Assembly (NCBI RefSeq): GCF_900176595.1
Contig: NZ_LT838813.1
Location: forward strand, 5,040,001-5,104,000
Length of the DNA: 64,000 bases
Direction: 5' to 3'
Source of the DNA: Aquiflexum balticum DSM 16537
GTDB lineage: Bacteria; Bacteroidota; Bacteroidia; Cytophagales; Cyclobacteriaceae
Each line of letters starts with the position of its first letter. The stretch's first letter is position 1. The translations under genes were made by a program, and so were the position numbers. The notes under the pieces were generated by a model, which worked only from the letters and a program-made list of their open reading frames with translations, was not told the DNA's origin and did not search any database. Positions 52,601-60,853 of the stretch are shown in pieces.

Positions 52601-53016
52601 TGATCGAGGTCAGTCGGCAACTCACTTTTGGACTTGTCCACTGCGTCTTTCACATCCTGTATGGCTTTGGAGATTTCTACTCCGGGATTGAACTCTACTA
52701 CTATGGAAGAGAAATCCTGAACAGAGGTGGAAGTGATATTTTTGACATTATTGATGGATTTCAGCTCCTTTTCAATAGGTCTTGTTATCAGGTTTTCCAT
52801 ATCCACGGGAGAGTTACCGGGATAAGCTGTACCAACATAAACAGTAGGGATGACAATCTCGGGAAAACTTTCTTTGGGCATGGTCCTGTAAGCCAATAGC
52901 CCCAAAACGGTAATTATCAGAACCAGAATCACCACCGATGTCTGGTTGTCAACAGAAAGCGAACTTAGTCCAAACTCCCTGATTACTCCTTTTTTCTTAT
53001 CTTCTACCTGTGACAT
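49609..53016 (-). CDS. RND efflux pump, inner-membrane permease
   Basis: 1135 residues, the full length of an RND permease. Twelve transmembrane helices in two sets with large periplasmic loops. Family signatures include MENLITRPIEKELKSINNVKNITSTS (near 70-95), NVTISGGNI, GMLVDNGIVVVENIYRLMQEG, AWPIITSTATTLAAFLPLAF, and the C-terminal GKTRLRPVLLTAVTTVLGLIPLA. Uses the proton gradient; the substrate is not deducible. Stop and start positions show it follows the adaptor gene in a TetR-TolC-adaptor-pump operon. Confidence 0.95.
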   Translation of the reverse strand: MSQVEDKKKGVIREFGLSSLSVDNQTSVVILVLIITVLGLLAYRTMPKESFPEIVIPTVYVGTAYPGNSPVDMENLITRPIEKELKSINNVKNITSTSVQDFSSIVVEFNPGVEISKAIQDVKDAVDKSKSELPTDLDQDPDVIEINTSDFPIMNINLSGNYTEEELKKYGEYLEDEIEKLAEISKAELRGTIEREIRIDADIYKMEALGVSFSDISDAVSQENVTISGGNILSGEFRRSLRVTGEFKHPDELNDIIIKTEENKIVYLSDVAEVIDTYKERESYARSNRLPVVTVNVVKRSGENLLDASDKIKEILQNAKAERFPADLNISITNDQSTRTRSQVSDLENSIIFGVILVVLVLMFFLGFRNALFVGIAIPLSMFISFLILNALGITLNLMVLFALILALGMLVDNGIVVVENIYRLMQEGKSPIRAAKEGVGEVAWPIITSTATTLAAFLPLAFWDDLIGEFMKYLPITLIIVLSSSLFVALVVNPVLTSLYMKIQDFDVKKPKKKPLIVALIFAILAIIGYLAGSNTFGNLFMLGSILTIFNVFVLRNAIRWFQNVFLVSLENFYEKTLQFALKGINPYLFLGGTFLLLILSLVLLGIRSPKILFFPDNQPALVNVFIENPIGTDTEATNKFMLEMEEELLDLLEPYGDIVEAVITQVGQGTGDQAEGPSIANTPHKAKVTISFVEYQFRNGVNTNRIMGEIRDMVEKYPGVLITVDKQLNGPPVGKAVNIEISGEEYEKLIAYVGRFREYLASANIPGIEELKSDLELGSPEVLVKINREKARRFGLSTSSIANELRTALFGFEVSKFKEGEEDYPITLRLKDEYRYDLSSLLNKKINFRDKFGNKKEVPISAVAELEYGSTYGSVKRKDLNKVISIFSNVTDGYNATEINNQLKELVAQFDVPEGISVKFTGEQEEQAKSQAFLMRALFIAVSIIFLIIVAQFNSVTTPFIIMASVVLSTIGVFLGLVIFNMDFVVIMTGIGIISLAGVVVNNAIVLIDYTNLVRERKREELNMKDGEYLPIDELLNSIVLGGKTRLRPVLLTAVTTVLGLIPLAIGMNINFGTLLSSFDPQFFVGGDNADFWGPMAWTVIFGLTFATFLTLVIVPVMYLLADKLNMLIRRLK

Positions 53017-53023
53017 AAGTGAA

Positions 53024-54151
53024 TCATTGGGCTATGTTTACAGCAAAATTGTCTCCTACTTCCCTGAACCCTTTATCAATTAGAATTTCGTTTCCTGAAA
53101 GACCTTCTACAACTTCAGTAATCTCTTTATAAGTCAGGCCTCTTTGGATGTATCGTTTCTTACTGACCCCGTTTTCAACGGTGAAAACATAATCTCCTTT
53201 ACTATCCTGAAGGATAAGATAATTGGGAACTGTTACGGCATCAGGATTTTCATAATCTCTTATTTTCAATACCGAAAGCATATTGGGCTTTGCGAATTCA
53301 AGATTGGGCAGTACAACCTCCACTTTAAATGTTCGGTTATTTTGATTGATTATTCCACCAATAGCAGAAACCCTAGTTGTGAAGTCCTTATTGACAGAGG
53401 GGAAATGTATATCCACTGAATCTCCTTTACCCAGGATACCAATGTATCTTTCTGAAACATCAGCCTCAATGAAGAGATCGCTGTCTCCAACAAAACGAAA
53501 TAAAGAAACTCCCGGCTGAACCAGTTCCCCGGTACGGACCAGTACGTTTTCCACAGTTCCGTTAAATGGAGCTTTCACTAAAGTTTTTGATTTCTGGGTT
53601 TTTAAAGATTCCAAATTCTTTTCAAGGGTTTCTTTCCTGTTTTTAGCTTCCAGGTATTGGATTTCGGTTCCTATCTGTTGATTCCAAAGGCGTTCCTGTT
53701 TTTCAAATATTATCGATGCCAATTCCATCTGTTTCTCGACCTCTTCAATATTTCTTTGGATAGATTCATCATCTATTCTTGCCAAAACCTGACCCTTCGT
53801 CACGCGCATTCCTTCTACTGCATTCACCTCTTGGATTCTTCCTGATACTTCTCCTGAAATATTCACATCTTTTTTGGAAAGTACAGATCCTGTTACTTCA
53901 ACAAAATGCTCAAAATGGGTCTTTTCAGGCTTTGTAGTGGAAATTAAAACAGTTTTTCTATTGGTAATTCCAAATTCAGGATCCAATACCGCAATTTCTT
54001 TTTCCAAAGTTTCTATCGATGTTCTGAGACTGGCAGCCTCAGACTTCATTTTGGCCAACTCTTCTTTTTTTGCAGTCAGTTCATCTTTTTGTCCACAGGA
54101 GGAAGCCATTACAATCATGGCAAGGATCAAAAATGGAAAATTAGTTTTCAT
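53024..54151 (-). CDS. RND efflux periplasmic adaptor (membrane-fusion lipoprotein)
   Basis: 375 residues. Lipoprotein signal (FLILAMIVMASSCGQ, Cys at about 19), helical coiled-coil hairpin (about 25-55 and 120-180), lipoyl-like halves (VTGSVLSKKDVNISGEVSGRIQEVNAVEGMRVTKGQVLARID, then TLVKAPFNGTVENVLVRTGELVQPG), beta-barrel and membrane-proximal domain. Connects pump and outer-membrane channel. Gene lies 7 bases upstream of the pump gene. Confidence 0.93.
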   Translation of the reverse strand: MKTNFPFLILAMIVMASSCGQKDELTAKKEELAKMKSEAASLRTSIETLEKEIAVLDPEFGITNRKTVLISTTKPEKTHFEHFVEVTGSVLSKKDVNISGEVSGRIQEVNAVEGMRVTKGQVLARIDDESIQRNIEEVEKQMELASIIFEKQERLWNQQIGTEIQYLEAKNRKETLEKNLESLKTQKSKTLVKAPFNGTVENVLVRTGELVQPGVSLFRFVGDSDLFIEADVSERYIGILGKGDSVDIHFPSVNKDFTTRVSAIGGIINQNNRTFKVEVVLPNLEFAKPNMLSVLKIRDYENPDAVTVPNYLILQDSKGDYVFTVENGVSKKRYIQRGLTYKEITEVVEGLSGNEILIDKGFREVGDNFAVNIAQ

Positions 54152-54183
54152 ATTAGTTTAGTATATTTTCTTTTTTAAATTTT

Positions 54184-55554
54184 TTAAAGGATACCCAATG
54201 CTTTTTCCAAGTCTACCTTGGCAATTAATGCATCATAAAGGGCTGAGAAATAATTGGATTCTGCCTCTTTCAGCGCAGAATCTGCTTCCACCACCTCGAA
54301 GTTGGAACCTACACCTTCTTCATATTTGATTTTGGTCATTCTGAATACCTCCATGGCCAATTCCCTGTTTTCATCCTGAACCCTAAGGGCCTGAAGGCTG
54401 TTTTGGAGATTGGTTCGAGATTGAAACTTTTCTATTTCTATATTCTCTTCAATAAAATATTTCTGATTTTCAAGCTGTTGGATCTGAACCCTGTTTTGTT
54501 GGATTTTAGCACTTTTGGTCAATCCATCAAAAATCGGTATGCTTAGATTCAACCCGATAAAAGATCCCGAAACCCATCTATTGCTTTCCCAAATTGCCCC
54601 GGTAGTCTGGGCTGCAGCATTTCTTTGATACGTTCCAAAGAAACCTAGTCTTGGCATATATTGGCTTGTATTGTTTCTTAGGTCTAGATTTATTAAGTCA
54701 ATATTTGTCTTTATCTGATCCACTTCAACCCTCCGTGTTCCCTGAAAATTCAACAGCTCCTGAATTTCATCTTGAGGGTTAAGTTGCTGTAGCGTCTCTG
54801 TGAGGGTGATTTCATATTCCAATGGCAAACCCATTTGAAGCTTGAGCAATTCAACACTGATAACCTCAGCAGTAAGAACTTTATCAAGTTCAGTTTTGAT
54901 ATTGTTTCTTTGTACTTTAATTCTGGAAACATCGATCTTTTCGGCAAATCCGGCATTATAAAGTATTTCAGTTTCCTTTAAAAGCGAATCTAATCTTTGC
55001 AGGTTAGCTTCAACAATTTTTCTTCTTTCATCATTTACCAAAACAGTGAAATATGCTTTTTTGATGGACTCTTTCACATCATTTTCAGATTTCTCCCTGT
55101 CATATTCGGTCAGCATTTTATAAGTACTTGCCGCTTTCAGACCCACAAAGTAAGACCCGTCAAATATCATCTGATTCAGCTGAACGGCTAGAACAGAACT
55201 ATAATTTGTTCCCAATCGCACACCAATTACGTCTGATTGTGGTGGGTTATTTGGGTCAGGAGGAATAAAACCGCCTTCTGATGGAACGAATACCAATGGG
55301 ATAATGGCATTATAGGTAAAATCCATATTTGCAGTAATCTGCGGAAGGCCTTCTGCCCTTCTCTCTACTACTAAGGCCTTGGCAGCCATAGTTTCTAATT
55401 GTGCGTTTTTCGCATCCACATTGTTTTCCAAAGCATACTGAATACTTTCCTGAAGTGTAAGCTGTATTTTGTTTTGGGAAAAAGACGGATTTGAAAAAAA
55501 CAAAGCCAACAGGAAAAATCCCATTCCTACATGTCGGTTAATTGTGGTCTTCAT
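54184..55554 (-). CDS. TolC-family outer-membrane efflux channel
   Basis: 456 residues, signal peptide (GFFLLALFFSNPSFSQ). Two TolC-type repeats with ALENNVDAKNAQLETMAAKALVVERRAEGLPQITANMDF, and IPIFDGLTKSAKIQQNRVQIQQLENQKYFIEENIEIE, ending EEGVGSNFEVVEADSALKEAESNYFSALYDALIAKVDLEKALG. The ATG overlaps the stop of the TetR gene (ATGA), so regulator and channel are coupled. Confidence 0.94.
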   Translation of the reverse strand: MKTTINRHVGMGFFLLALFFSNPSFSQNKIQLTLQESIQYALENNVDAKNAQLETMAAKALVVERRAEGLPQITANMDFTYNAIIPLVFVPSEGGFIPPDPNNPPQSDVIGVRLGTNYSSVLAVQLNQMIFDGSYFVGLKAASTYKMLTEYDREKSENDVKESIKKAYFTVLVNDERRKIVEANLQRLDSLLKETEILYNAGFAEKIDVSRIKVQRNNIKTELDKVLTAEVISVELLKLQMGLPLEYEITLTETLQQLNPQDEIQELLNFQGTRRVEVDQIKTNIDLINLDLRNNTSQYMPRLGFFGTYQRNAAAQTTGAIWESNRWVSGSFIGLNLSIPIFDGLTKSAKIQQNRVQIQQLENQKYFIEENIEIEKFQSRTNLQNSLQALRVQDENRELAMEVFRMTKIKYEEGVGSNFEVVEADSALKEAESNYFSALYDALIAKVDLEKALGIL

Positions 55555-56168
55555 AATGCTGATTCTTTTTGTTTTTGATAAGCTTTTAGTCCTTTTTCGG
55601 TAAAAATACCATAGAGGAAATGTTCGAAAATTGCTATTTGTAATTCCAATTGATTGAATCTTGAAGGTGGAAATTTGAGCGGATCAAAGGTGGACATCAT
55701 CTGTTCCATTCTCAATATGGCCATGAGTTCTGAATTGATTTCTTGCCTGACTACACCTTCTACTTTGCCTTTTTCGAGAAGACTCTTAATTTCTTCTGCA
55801 ACATGATTGTTTCTGAAATCTTCAAAAAGCTGCCAACATTGGGGATAGTACCGCTGTATCTCATTTAAAACCATCGGATTGAAGTCTGCAAATCGTTTTC
55901 TGATATAGGTGGTCAAACCCACCAGATGTTCTACAACCCCATCCTGATAATTCGGAATTTTATCCATTTCACACTTATCATGGTCAATGGCAGCGGAAAA
56001 CGCTTCATAAACCAATTGATTTTTGTCTGAAAATTCCTGGTAGATAGTTTTTTTTGATATACCGGCCTGACGTGCAATATCATCCATAGTCACAGACCTT
56101 ATACCATACCTCATAAACTGGTCAGTTGCTGTCTCGATTATTTTTTGTCTAGTTTCCAATTCATTCAA
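55551..56168 (-). CDS. TetR-family repressor of the efflux operon
   Basis: 205 residues. HTH: TRQKIIETATDQFMRYGIRSVTMDDIARQAGISKKTIYQEFSDKNQLVYEAF. No ATG fits the family start; the frame opens after a stop at 56187-56189 and the best start is the TTG at 56168. As first gene of the operon it probably represses its own promoter. Operator-like inverted repeats lie immediately upstream (56185-56220 and 56340-56354). Confidence 0.9.
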   Translation of the reverse strand: MNELETRQKIIETATDQFMRYGIRSVTMDDIARQAGISKKTIYQEFSDKNQLVYEAFSAAIDHDKCEMDKIPNYQDGVVEHLVGLTTYIRKRFADFNPMVLNEIQRYYPQCWQLFEDFRNNHVAEEIKSLLEKGKVEGVVRQEINSELMAILRMEQMMSTFDPLKFPPSRFNQLELQIAIFEHFLYGIFTEKGLKAYQKQKESAL

Positions 56169-56184
56169 AGATTTTGGTACTAAA

Positions 56185-56220
56185 CTCTAGAAACTATCAG
56201 AAGGTTCAAAGTTTCTAAAG
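56185..56220. promoter_or_regulatory. Operator-like inverted repeat upstream of the efflux tetR
   Basis: CTCTAGAAACT (56185-56195) and AGTTTCTAAAG (56210-56220) are inverted with 10 of 11 positions matching, spaced by 14 bases. TetR dimers bind such arms. The site overlaps the likely promoter of the efflux operon. Confidence 0.55.
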
Positions 56221-56339
56221 TTTTTTTTAAAATATTTTATAGATTTCATAAATAAACAAGAATATAAACAATTGAATAAATTCATAAATCAATTTTTAAA
56301 AGAATTTTATTCTTTATAACGGCAAATTTTAAAAAATCC

Positions 56340-56354
56340 TAGAAACTAATTCTA
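56340..56354. promoter_or_regulatory. Second TAGAAACT operator-like palindrome
   Basis: TAGAA-ACTAA-TTCTA is a perfect 5-bp-arm palindrome, repeating the TAGAAACT half-site of 56188-56195, 33 bases before the start of the divergent hydrolase gene. It may let the same TetR regulator control that gene. The rest of 56221-56339 is AT-rich without a gene. Confidence 0.5.
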
Positions 56355-56386
56355 ACTTTGCTTTTAAGTTATTTTAAACTGTAGAT

Positions 56387-57199
56387 ATGAATTTTCTGGA
56401 GACTTCTTTTGGTCATTTGGCCTATAAAAAATATGGAACGGGCAAAAACATGCATTTGCTCTTCCATGGTTTTGGGCAGAACATGAGAGTTTTCGAATCA
56501 TTTTTACCCCTCATTCAAAAAGACGATTGTTATATCACCATTGACATTTTTTATCATGGCCAAAGTAGCTGGAATTCCATCAATCAAAAACTCACCAAAG
56601 AAATCTGGAAGGAAATCATGCTGCAATTGATGAAACAGGAAGGTTTTGAAAAATTTCATCTGATAGGATATAGTATGGGCGGTAAATTCTGTCTGATTAC
56701 CTTCGAACTTTTCCCCTGCCTGGTCAAATCACTTTTATTGATGGCCCCGGATGGCATCAAAACCGGCTTCTGGTACAACATGGCTACTTTTCCGGGAATT
56801 CTCAACAAACTATTCAAAAGAGTAGTGTTTCACCCCGAGCGTTTTTTTAGGATCATGGGGTTTTTGGGAAAACTGGGCTTCCTCGAAAACAGTCTGATCA
56901 AATTCGTCCAATCCCAAATGACAACAAGAACCAAGAGAGCACAGATTTATTTTACATGGAATGTTTTTAAACCCTTCAAACCAGACTTGAAAAAAATCAT
57001 AGAATGGGTAAATGGTAATCAAACAGACATCAGCCTATTTACCGGGGAATTTGATAAAATGGTGCCTTCAAAAAATCTGAAAAACTTCAGTTCCAAAATC
57101 CCACATATCAACTCAGTAGAACTGCCCTGTGGCCACAATAGCCTGATTGAAGAAACTGCACAGCATTTCAAATCAATTAATGATATCCCAAATAACTAA
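56387..57199 (+). CDS. Alpha/beta hydrolase
   Basis: 270 residues. LLFHGFGQNMRVFE (oxyanion loop), the nucleophile elbow GYSMGGK, Asp in TGEFDKMVP, and His in LPCGHNSLIEE complete the catalytic triad. Probably an esterase or lipase-like enzyme; the substrate is unknown. It is divergent from the efflux operon and shares the operator-like sites upstream. Confidence 0.88.
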   Translation: MNFLETSFGHLAYKKYGTGKNMHLLFHGFGQNMRVFESFLPLIQKDDCYITIDIFYHGQSSWNSINQKLTKEIWKEIMLQLMKQEGFEKFHLIGYSMGGKFCLITFELFPCLVKSLLLMAPDGIKTGFWYNMATFPGILNKLFKRVVFHPERFFRIMGFLGKLGFLENSLIKFVQSQMTTRTKRAQIYFTWNVFKPFKPDLKKIIEWVNGNQTDISLFTGEFDKMVPSKNLKNFSSKIPHINSVELPCGHNSLIEETAQHFKSINDIPNN

Positions 57200-57257
57200 C
57201 CGAATTGATTTGAACATGAAATTTGGTATTTTTGATAGACCTTAAATCCCATAAACT

Positions 57258-57800
57258 ATGAAAATCATCAAAAACATGGCGATTGTTATAGTCGCCATTC
57301 TCCTAATCCCATTTGTTATTGCCTTATTTTCAACAAAGGATTATTCAGTGGTAAGGGAAATTACCATAAATAAGCCACAAGAGGAAGTTTACAATTATAC
57401 CAAATTCCTTAAAAATCAAGATGCATTTAGCAAATGGGCATCTATGGATCCTAATATGCAAAAGGAATACAAAGGAACCGATGGACAGATTGGCTTTGTT
57501 TCCGCGTGGAAAAGTGAAAACCCTGATGTGGGTTCAGGGGAACAGGAGATTCTGGCTATTCAAGAAGGCAAAAGAATTGATTATGCTTTACGGTTTTTTG
57601 AACCTTTTGAATCTGACGATAAAGCATTTATGGAATTTGAAGCCCTTAATGACAGCCAAACCTTGGTAAGATGGGGATTTGAAGGACATTTTTCATATCC
57701 TATGAACGCAATGTTATTGGTAATGGATATGGAAAAAATGATCGGAGATGATTTCCAGACCGGACTTGAAAATCTAAAAAGAATTCTAGAAAACTATTAA
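57258..57800 (+). CDS. SRPBCC-superfamily (START-like) protein with N-terminal membrane anchor
   Basis: 180 residues. One hydrophobic segment near residues 5-24, then the polyketide-cyclase/START-like core: VVREITINKPQEEVYNYTKFLKNQDAFSKWASMDPN, a gap, and YALRFFEPFESDDKAFMEFEAL. Such proteins bind hydrophobic ligands. It lies 58 bases after the hydrolase stop and ends at a terminator. Confidence 0.82.
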   Translation: MKIIKNMAIVIVAILLIPFVIALFSTKDYSVVREITINKPQEEVYNYTKFLKNQDAFSKWASMDPNMQKEYKGTDGQIGFVSAWKSENPDVGSGEQEILAIQEGKRIDYALRFFEPFESDDKAFMEFEALNDSQTLVRWGFEGHFSYPMNAMLLVMDMEKMIGDDFQTGLENLKRILENY

Positions 57801-57833
57801 AAAGACCAACAGATTCTCCGTTGGTCTTTTCAA
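57800..57833 (+). terminator. Terminator after the SRPBCC gene
   Basis: AAAAGACCAAC (57800-57810) and GTTGGTCTTTT (57820-57830) form a perfect 11-bp stem with a nine-base loop and T-run. Confidence 0.88.
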
Positions 57834-57923
57834 TAGTTCAACTCGTTTTTTATCGGGCAAATTTTTTTAGCTATCTCCCATTTTCCTCTTCTAGAATTCC
57901 CGATTTTCTTATAAAGTTTTTTC

Positions 57924-58010
57924 TCTTGACTCTTGATTCTTAGCTCTAATTTCTCGCTTCTCGCATCTCGCTTCTTGAATCTTATGTCTTGCGTCTTAAG
58001 TCTAAAGTCT
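57924..58010. repeat. Heptamer array, 13 consecutive units with TCT every 7 bases
   Basis: On the plus strand TCT occurs at exactly 57924, 57931, 57938, 57945, 57952, 57959, 57966, 57973, 57980, 57987, 57994, 58001 and 58008. Flanking bases vary (for example CTCTTGA, TTCTTAG, TTCTCGC, ATCTCGC, GTCTTAA). It ends four bases before the S41 peptidase stop (58014-58016), so it lies in that gene's 3' untranslated region. Read on the minus strand the core is AGA. Confidence 0.9.
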
Positions 58011-58013
58011 AAT

Positions 58014-59351
58014 TCAAAACACAGGGAACTCCTTTTCCAACCCTTCAAAAGCATCAATCATTTCCCATTTTGGCTTGAAATAGTCAAATCGTAACCTTCC
58101 ATTGATTGTTCCTTCAGACACAAATTGCAAAGCCGCTTTAAGTCTTTTTTCTTCCCTATCATTCCAGTTTCTTGATAAGTCATCAGCTACTTTATAGTTT
58201 GCAGGAAAACCATTGAAATATTCAGCCCTTCCTTCTGCATTCTGAGTAGCAAATGTAATTGGAACCAGTTCAACATTATTTGCACTCAGCGTCCTGTTAA
58301 AAGAAGATAATGGGAATGAACCTACAGGTTTTCCGTATGTATCATCTCCTAAAAGAATAACTTCCATGTAAGGCTCCAAAGAGTTGATCAGCAATTCTGA
58401 AGCGGAGGCAGAACCTCTTGATGTAATCACCAAGAGTCTATTCAGATTCAGTGTACCTGATTTGGAAAAGTTCGTTGTTTTATTGAAAGAACTTTTATTT
58501 TCATTGTGTTTGTCAATAAACATTACTTTTCCATTCGCAGAATTAGGTACCAGATAATTTAAAATCTGGGCTGTAACCGCAACAGAACCTCCCCCATTCA
58601 ACCGAAGATCTATTATCAGTTCATCAATATTTTGGGCCATAAAAAAGTTGAAACTGTCTTCTACTTCTTTACTCCTTGTAGGGGTAAGTCCTTGTGTAGC
58701 CCTGAAACTCTGGTACACCCAATGGCCAACTTTCTTTTCGCCGACTTCATAGGCATTCTGATACAACACTGAATTGGTCTGAAAAGCATCTTTTAAAATA
58801 GTACGGGTAGTTTCTGTTCCATCAGGAAGTCTGAATTTGAAGGTATTAGACACTCCTATTTCATTTGGACCCAACTGAAAATTGTAGCCACCACTGGCTG
58901 TTTTATATTGGGCGATAGGTTTTCCATTGATTTCTATAAACTGCCAACCTCTCTGCCAACCATCTTTTCCTGCAGGACCTTCATTATAAACAAAAGAAAC
59001 AAACCAATTTTCATCCTGATCGATTCCAAGGCCAAAACCATGAACACCTGTAGCCTGTCCGGTGAAAGCTGCATTGAAAGCCTCCCTCGTAGTCAAATAG
59101 GACCATCTATCCAGATCCTTGAATACCAGAGCATCCAGAACTTCCTGATTAGATGCGTATTGGGAAACATCGAATGTCTCCTGAATTTTTTCCTCCCAAA
59201 AGTAAAACTCTTTCATGCTATTAAAAATAGCCGTTTTGACAGCGTTTTCAATCTTAATGGGATCTACATCATCAGATTCTGGATTGCAGGAAATGAAAGG
59301 TGCTGCCAATAACAGCAACATCCAAATAACATTGAAGCGAAGTTTTTTCAT
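58014..59351 (-). CDS. S41-family C-terminal processing peptidase, lipoprotein
   Basis: 445 residues. N-terminal lipobox (MLLLLAAPFISCN, Cys at about 22). S41 core: DELIIDLRLNGGGSVAVTAQILNYL, and the nucleophile Ser in ITSRGSASASELLINSLEPYMEVILLGDDTYGKPVGS (S with Lys 24 residues on, TYGKPV). A PDZ-like segment (VHGFGLGIDQDENWFVSFVYNEGPAGKDGWQRGWQFIEINGKPI) precedes it. Probably an outer- or inner-membrane-attached protease. Followed by a heptamer array in its 3' region. Confidence 0.92.
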   Translation of the reverse strand: MKKLRFNVIWMLLLLAAPFISCNPESDDVDPIKIENAVKTAIFNSMKEFYFWEEKIQETFDVSQYASNQEVLDALVFKDLDRWSYLTTREAFNAAFTGQATGVHGFGLGIDQDENWFVSFVYNEGPAGKDGWQRGWQFIEINGKPIAQYKTASGGYNFQLGPNEIGVSNTFKFRLPDGTETTRTILKDAFQTNSVLYQNAYEVGEKKVGHWVYQSFRATQGLTPTRSKEVEDSFNFFMAQNIDELIIDLRLNGGGSVAVTAQILNYLVPNSANGKVMFIDKHNENKSSFNKTTNFSKSGTLNLNRLLVITSRGSASASELLINSLEPYMEVILLGDDTYGKPVGSFPLSSFNRTLSANNVELVPITFATQNAEGRAEYFNGFPANYKVADDLSRNWNDREEKRLKAALQFVSEGTINGRLRFDYFKPKWEMIDAFEGLEKEFPVF

Positions 59352-59399
59352 TGAAAGGAAATTCGTGTAGCAATCAACTGACCCACAGTTGCGAATAAA

Positions 59400-59789
59400 C
59401 TAGATCACAAAGTCATATACTTGAACTTTGTTCCATTTGTTCGAATTTTTTTCGATGAATGCCAAATGCATCGGATCTACCTGATAATCATTTTGATCCT
59501 CAATGCTGTCAAAAAATAAAGTACACGCTACTTGGTAGCTATGATCTACCACTGATCTTTTCTCGGTAGGTGCCGGAGTTCCCATATAAAACTTCGCAAC
59601 ACTTTTACATTTTCCCAATACGGCAGCTTCTTTTTTAAAATCATTGACTTCAACATCGTCATTCAGCCAAAAGAAAACCTGGTGAATCATTTTTTGTTTG
59701 TTTGCTTGTTCTGCCATAAGATTAATAGGTAAGGTAGCCGCAGCACCTGCGACGGTTAAGGTTTGTAGAAATTTTCTTCGGGATTTCAT
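59400..59789 (-). CDS. Tat-exported Dabb (stress-response A/B barrel) domain protein
   Basis: 129 residues. Twin-arginine signal MKSRRKFLQTLTVAGAAATLPINLMA, then the Dabb core MIHQVFFWLNDDVEVNDFKKEAAVLGKC, VDHSYQVACTLFFDS, and DPMHLAFIEKNSNKWNKVQVYDF. Dimeric ferredoxin-like barrel; ligand unknown. The RR motif indicates export in a folded form. Confidence 0.9.
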   Translation of the reverse strand: MKSRRKFLQTLTVAGAAATLPINLMAEQANKQKMIHQVFFWLNDDVEVNDFKKEAAVLGKCKSVAKFYMGTPAPTEKRSVVDHSYQVACTLFFDSIEDQNDYQVDPMHLAFIEKNSNKWNKVQVYDFVI

Positions 59790-59866
59790 TGATTAAACTT
59801 TAAGGAACTAAAGATAAAAATTTAAATTGCTTTCTGAAATGTCCTCTGCAAATAATCAAATCAAAA

Positions 59867-60853
59867 ATGGAATATAGAAATTTAGGCAAAACCGGATGGC
59901 TCGTGTCCGAAATTTCACTTGGAACTTGGCAGGTAGGAGGAGGTTGGGGAAAGCCTTTCGATAAAGCACATGCCAACCAAATCATCCGTTCGGCGATTGA
60001 TCAGGGTATTAATTTCATAGATACTGCTGATGTTTATGATGGCGGATTGAGTGAGGCCGCTGTGGGAAAAGCAGTTCGGGAATCAACAGAACGCATTTAT
60101 GTCGCTACCAAATGCGGGAGAAAAATTCAACCTCATACCAATGAGGGGTATACACCAAAAACATTGCGTAAACATGTTGAAAACTCCCTTAAAAACACAG
60201 GTTTGAACGCCTTGGACCTGATACAACTTCACTGCCCGCCTACCGAAGTATATTATAGAGATGAGATTTTTGAATTATTTGAAAGATTAAAAGAGGAAGG
60301 CAAAATCCTGGAAATGGGAGTCAGCGTGGAAACAGTCGATGAGGCATTAGCAGCCATGAAGTATGAGGTTGTTTCTACCATTCAAATCATTTTCAATATG
60401 TTCAGGTTGAAACCAGCAGAAGAATTATTTACTCAAGAAAAAATCAATGATTTCGGGATAATTGCAAGGGTGCCATTGGCAAGTGGTCTTTTGACCGGGA
60501 AATATAACGAGACTACTGAATTTGCACCTGATGACCACAGGACATTCAACAGACAGGGTGAAGCTTTTGACAAAGGTGAAACCTTTTCTGGCGTTGACTA
60601 TGAGACAGGTTTGAAGGTTGTCGACGAGTTGAAAGCCCTTTTTGGCGAAGACACTTTTTTGGCTGAGTGGGCCATCAAATGGATTTTGATGCATCCCCAG
60701 GTAAGTACAGTCATCCCAGGGGCATCTAAAATAGATCAGGTATTATCAAATGTAAAAGCTTCAGAACATCTTCCCATATCTCCCTACAAAATGGATGCTG
60801 TCAAAGACATTTATAAGAAGTACCTGAAGAAGGAGGTTCATGGATTGTGGTAG
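59867..60853 (+). CDS. Aldo/keto reductase
   Basis: 328 residues. AKR barrel: NLGKTGWLVSEISLGTWQVGGGWG, FIDTADVYDGGLSEAAVGKAV, Lys in VATKCGRKI, DLIQLHCPP, and NADPH loop GASKIDQVLSNVKA. Catalytic Asp, Tyr, Lys and His are present. Substrate unknown. Overlaps the glycosyltransferase by 7 bases, suggesting a joint transcript. Confidence 0.93.
   Translation: MEYRNLGKTGWLVSEISLGTWQVGGGWGKPFDKAHANQIIRSAIDQGINFIDTADVYDGGLSEAAVGKAVRESTERIYVATKCGRKIQPHTNEGYTPKTLRKHVENSLKNTGLNALDLIQLHCPPTEVYYRDEIFELFERLKEEGKILEMGVSVETVDEALAAMKYEVVSTIQIIFNMFRLKPAEELFTQEKINDFGIIARVPLASGLLTGKYNETTEFAPDDHRTFNRQGEAFDKGETFSGVDYETGLKVVDELKALFGEDTFLAEWAIKWILMHPQVSTVIPGASKIDQVLSNVKASEHLPISPYKMDAVKDIYKKYLKKEVHGLW

Noticed and set aside
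57830-58057. 75-codon minus-strand frame
   Set aside because: It consists of the heptamer array and the terminator region plus the end of the S41 gene; period-7 DNA gives a pseudo-repetitive Lys/Arg/Glu peptide, not a gene.
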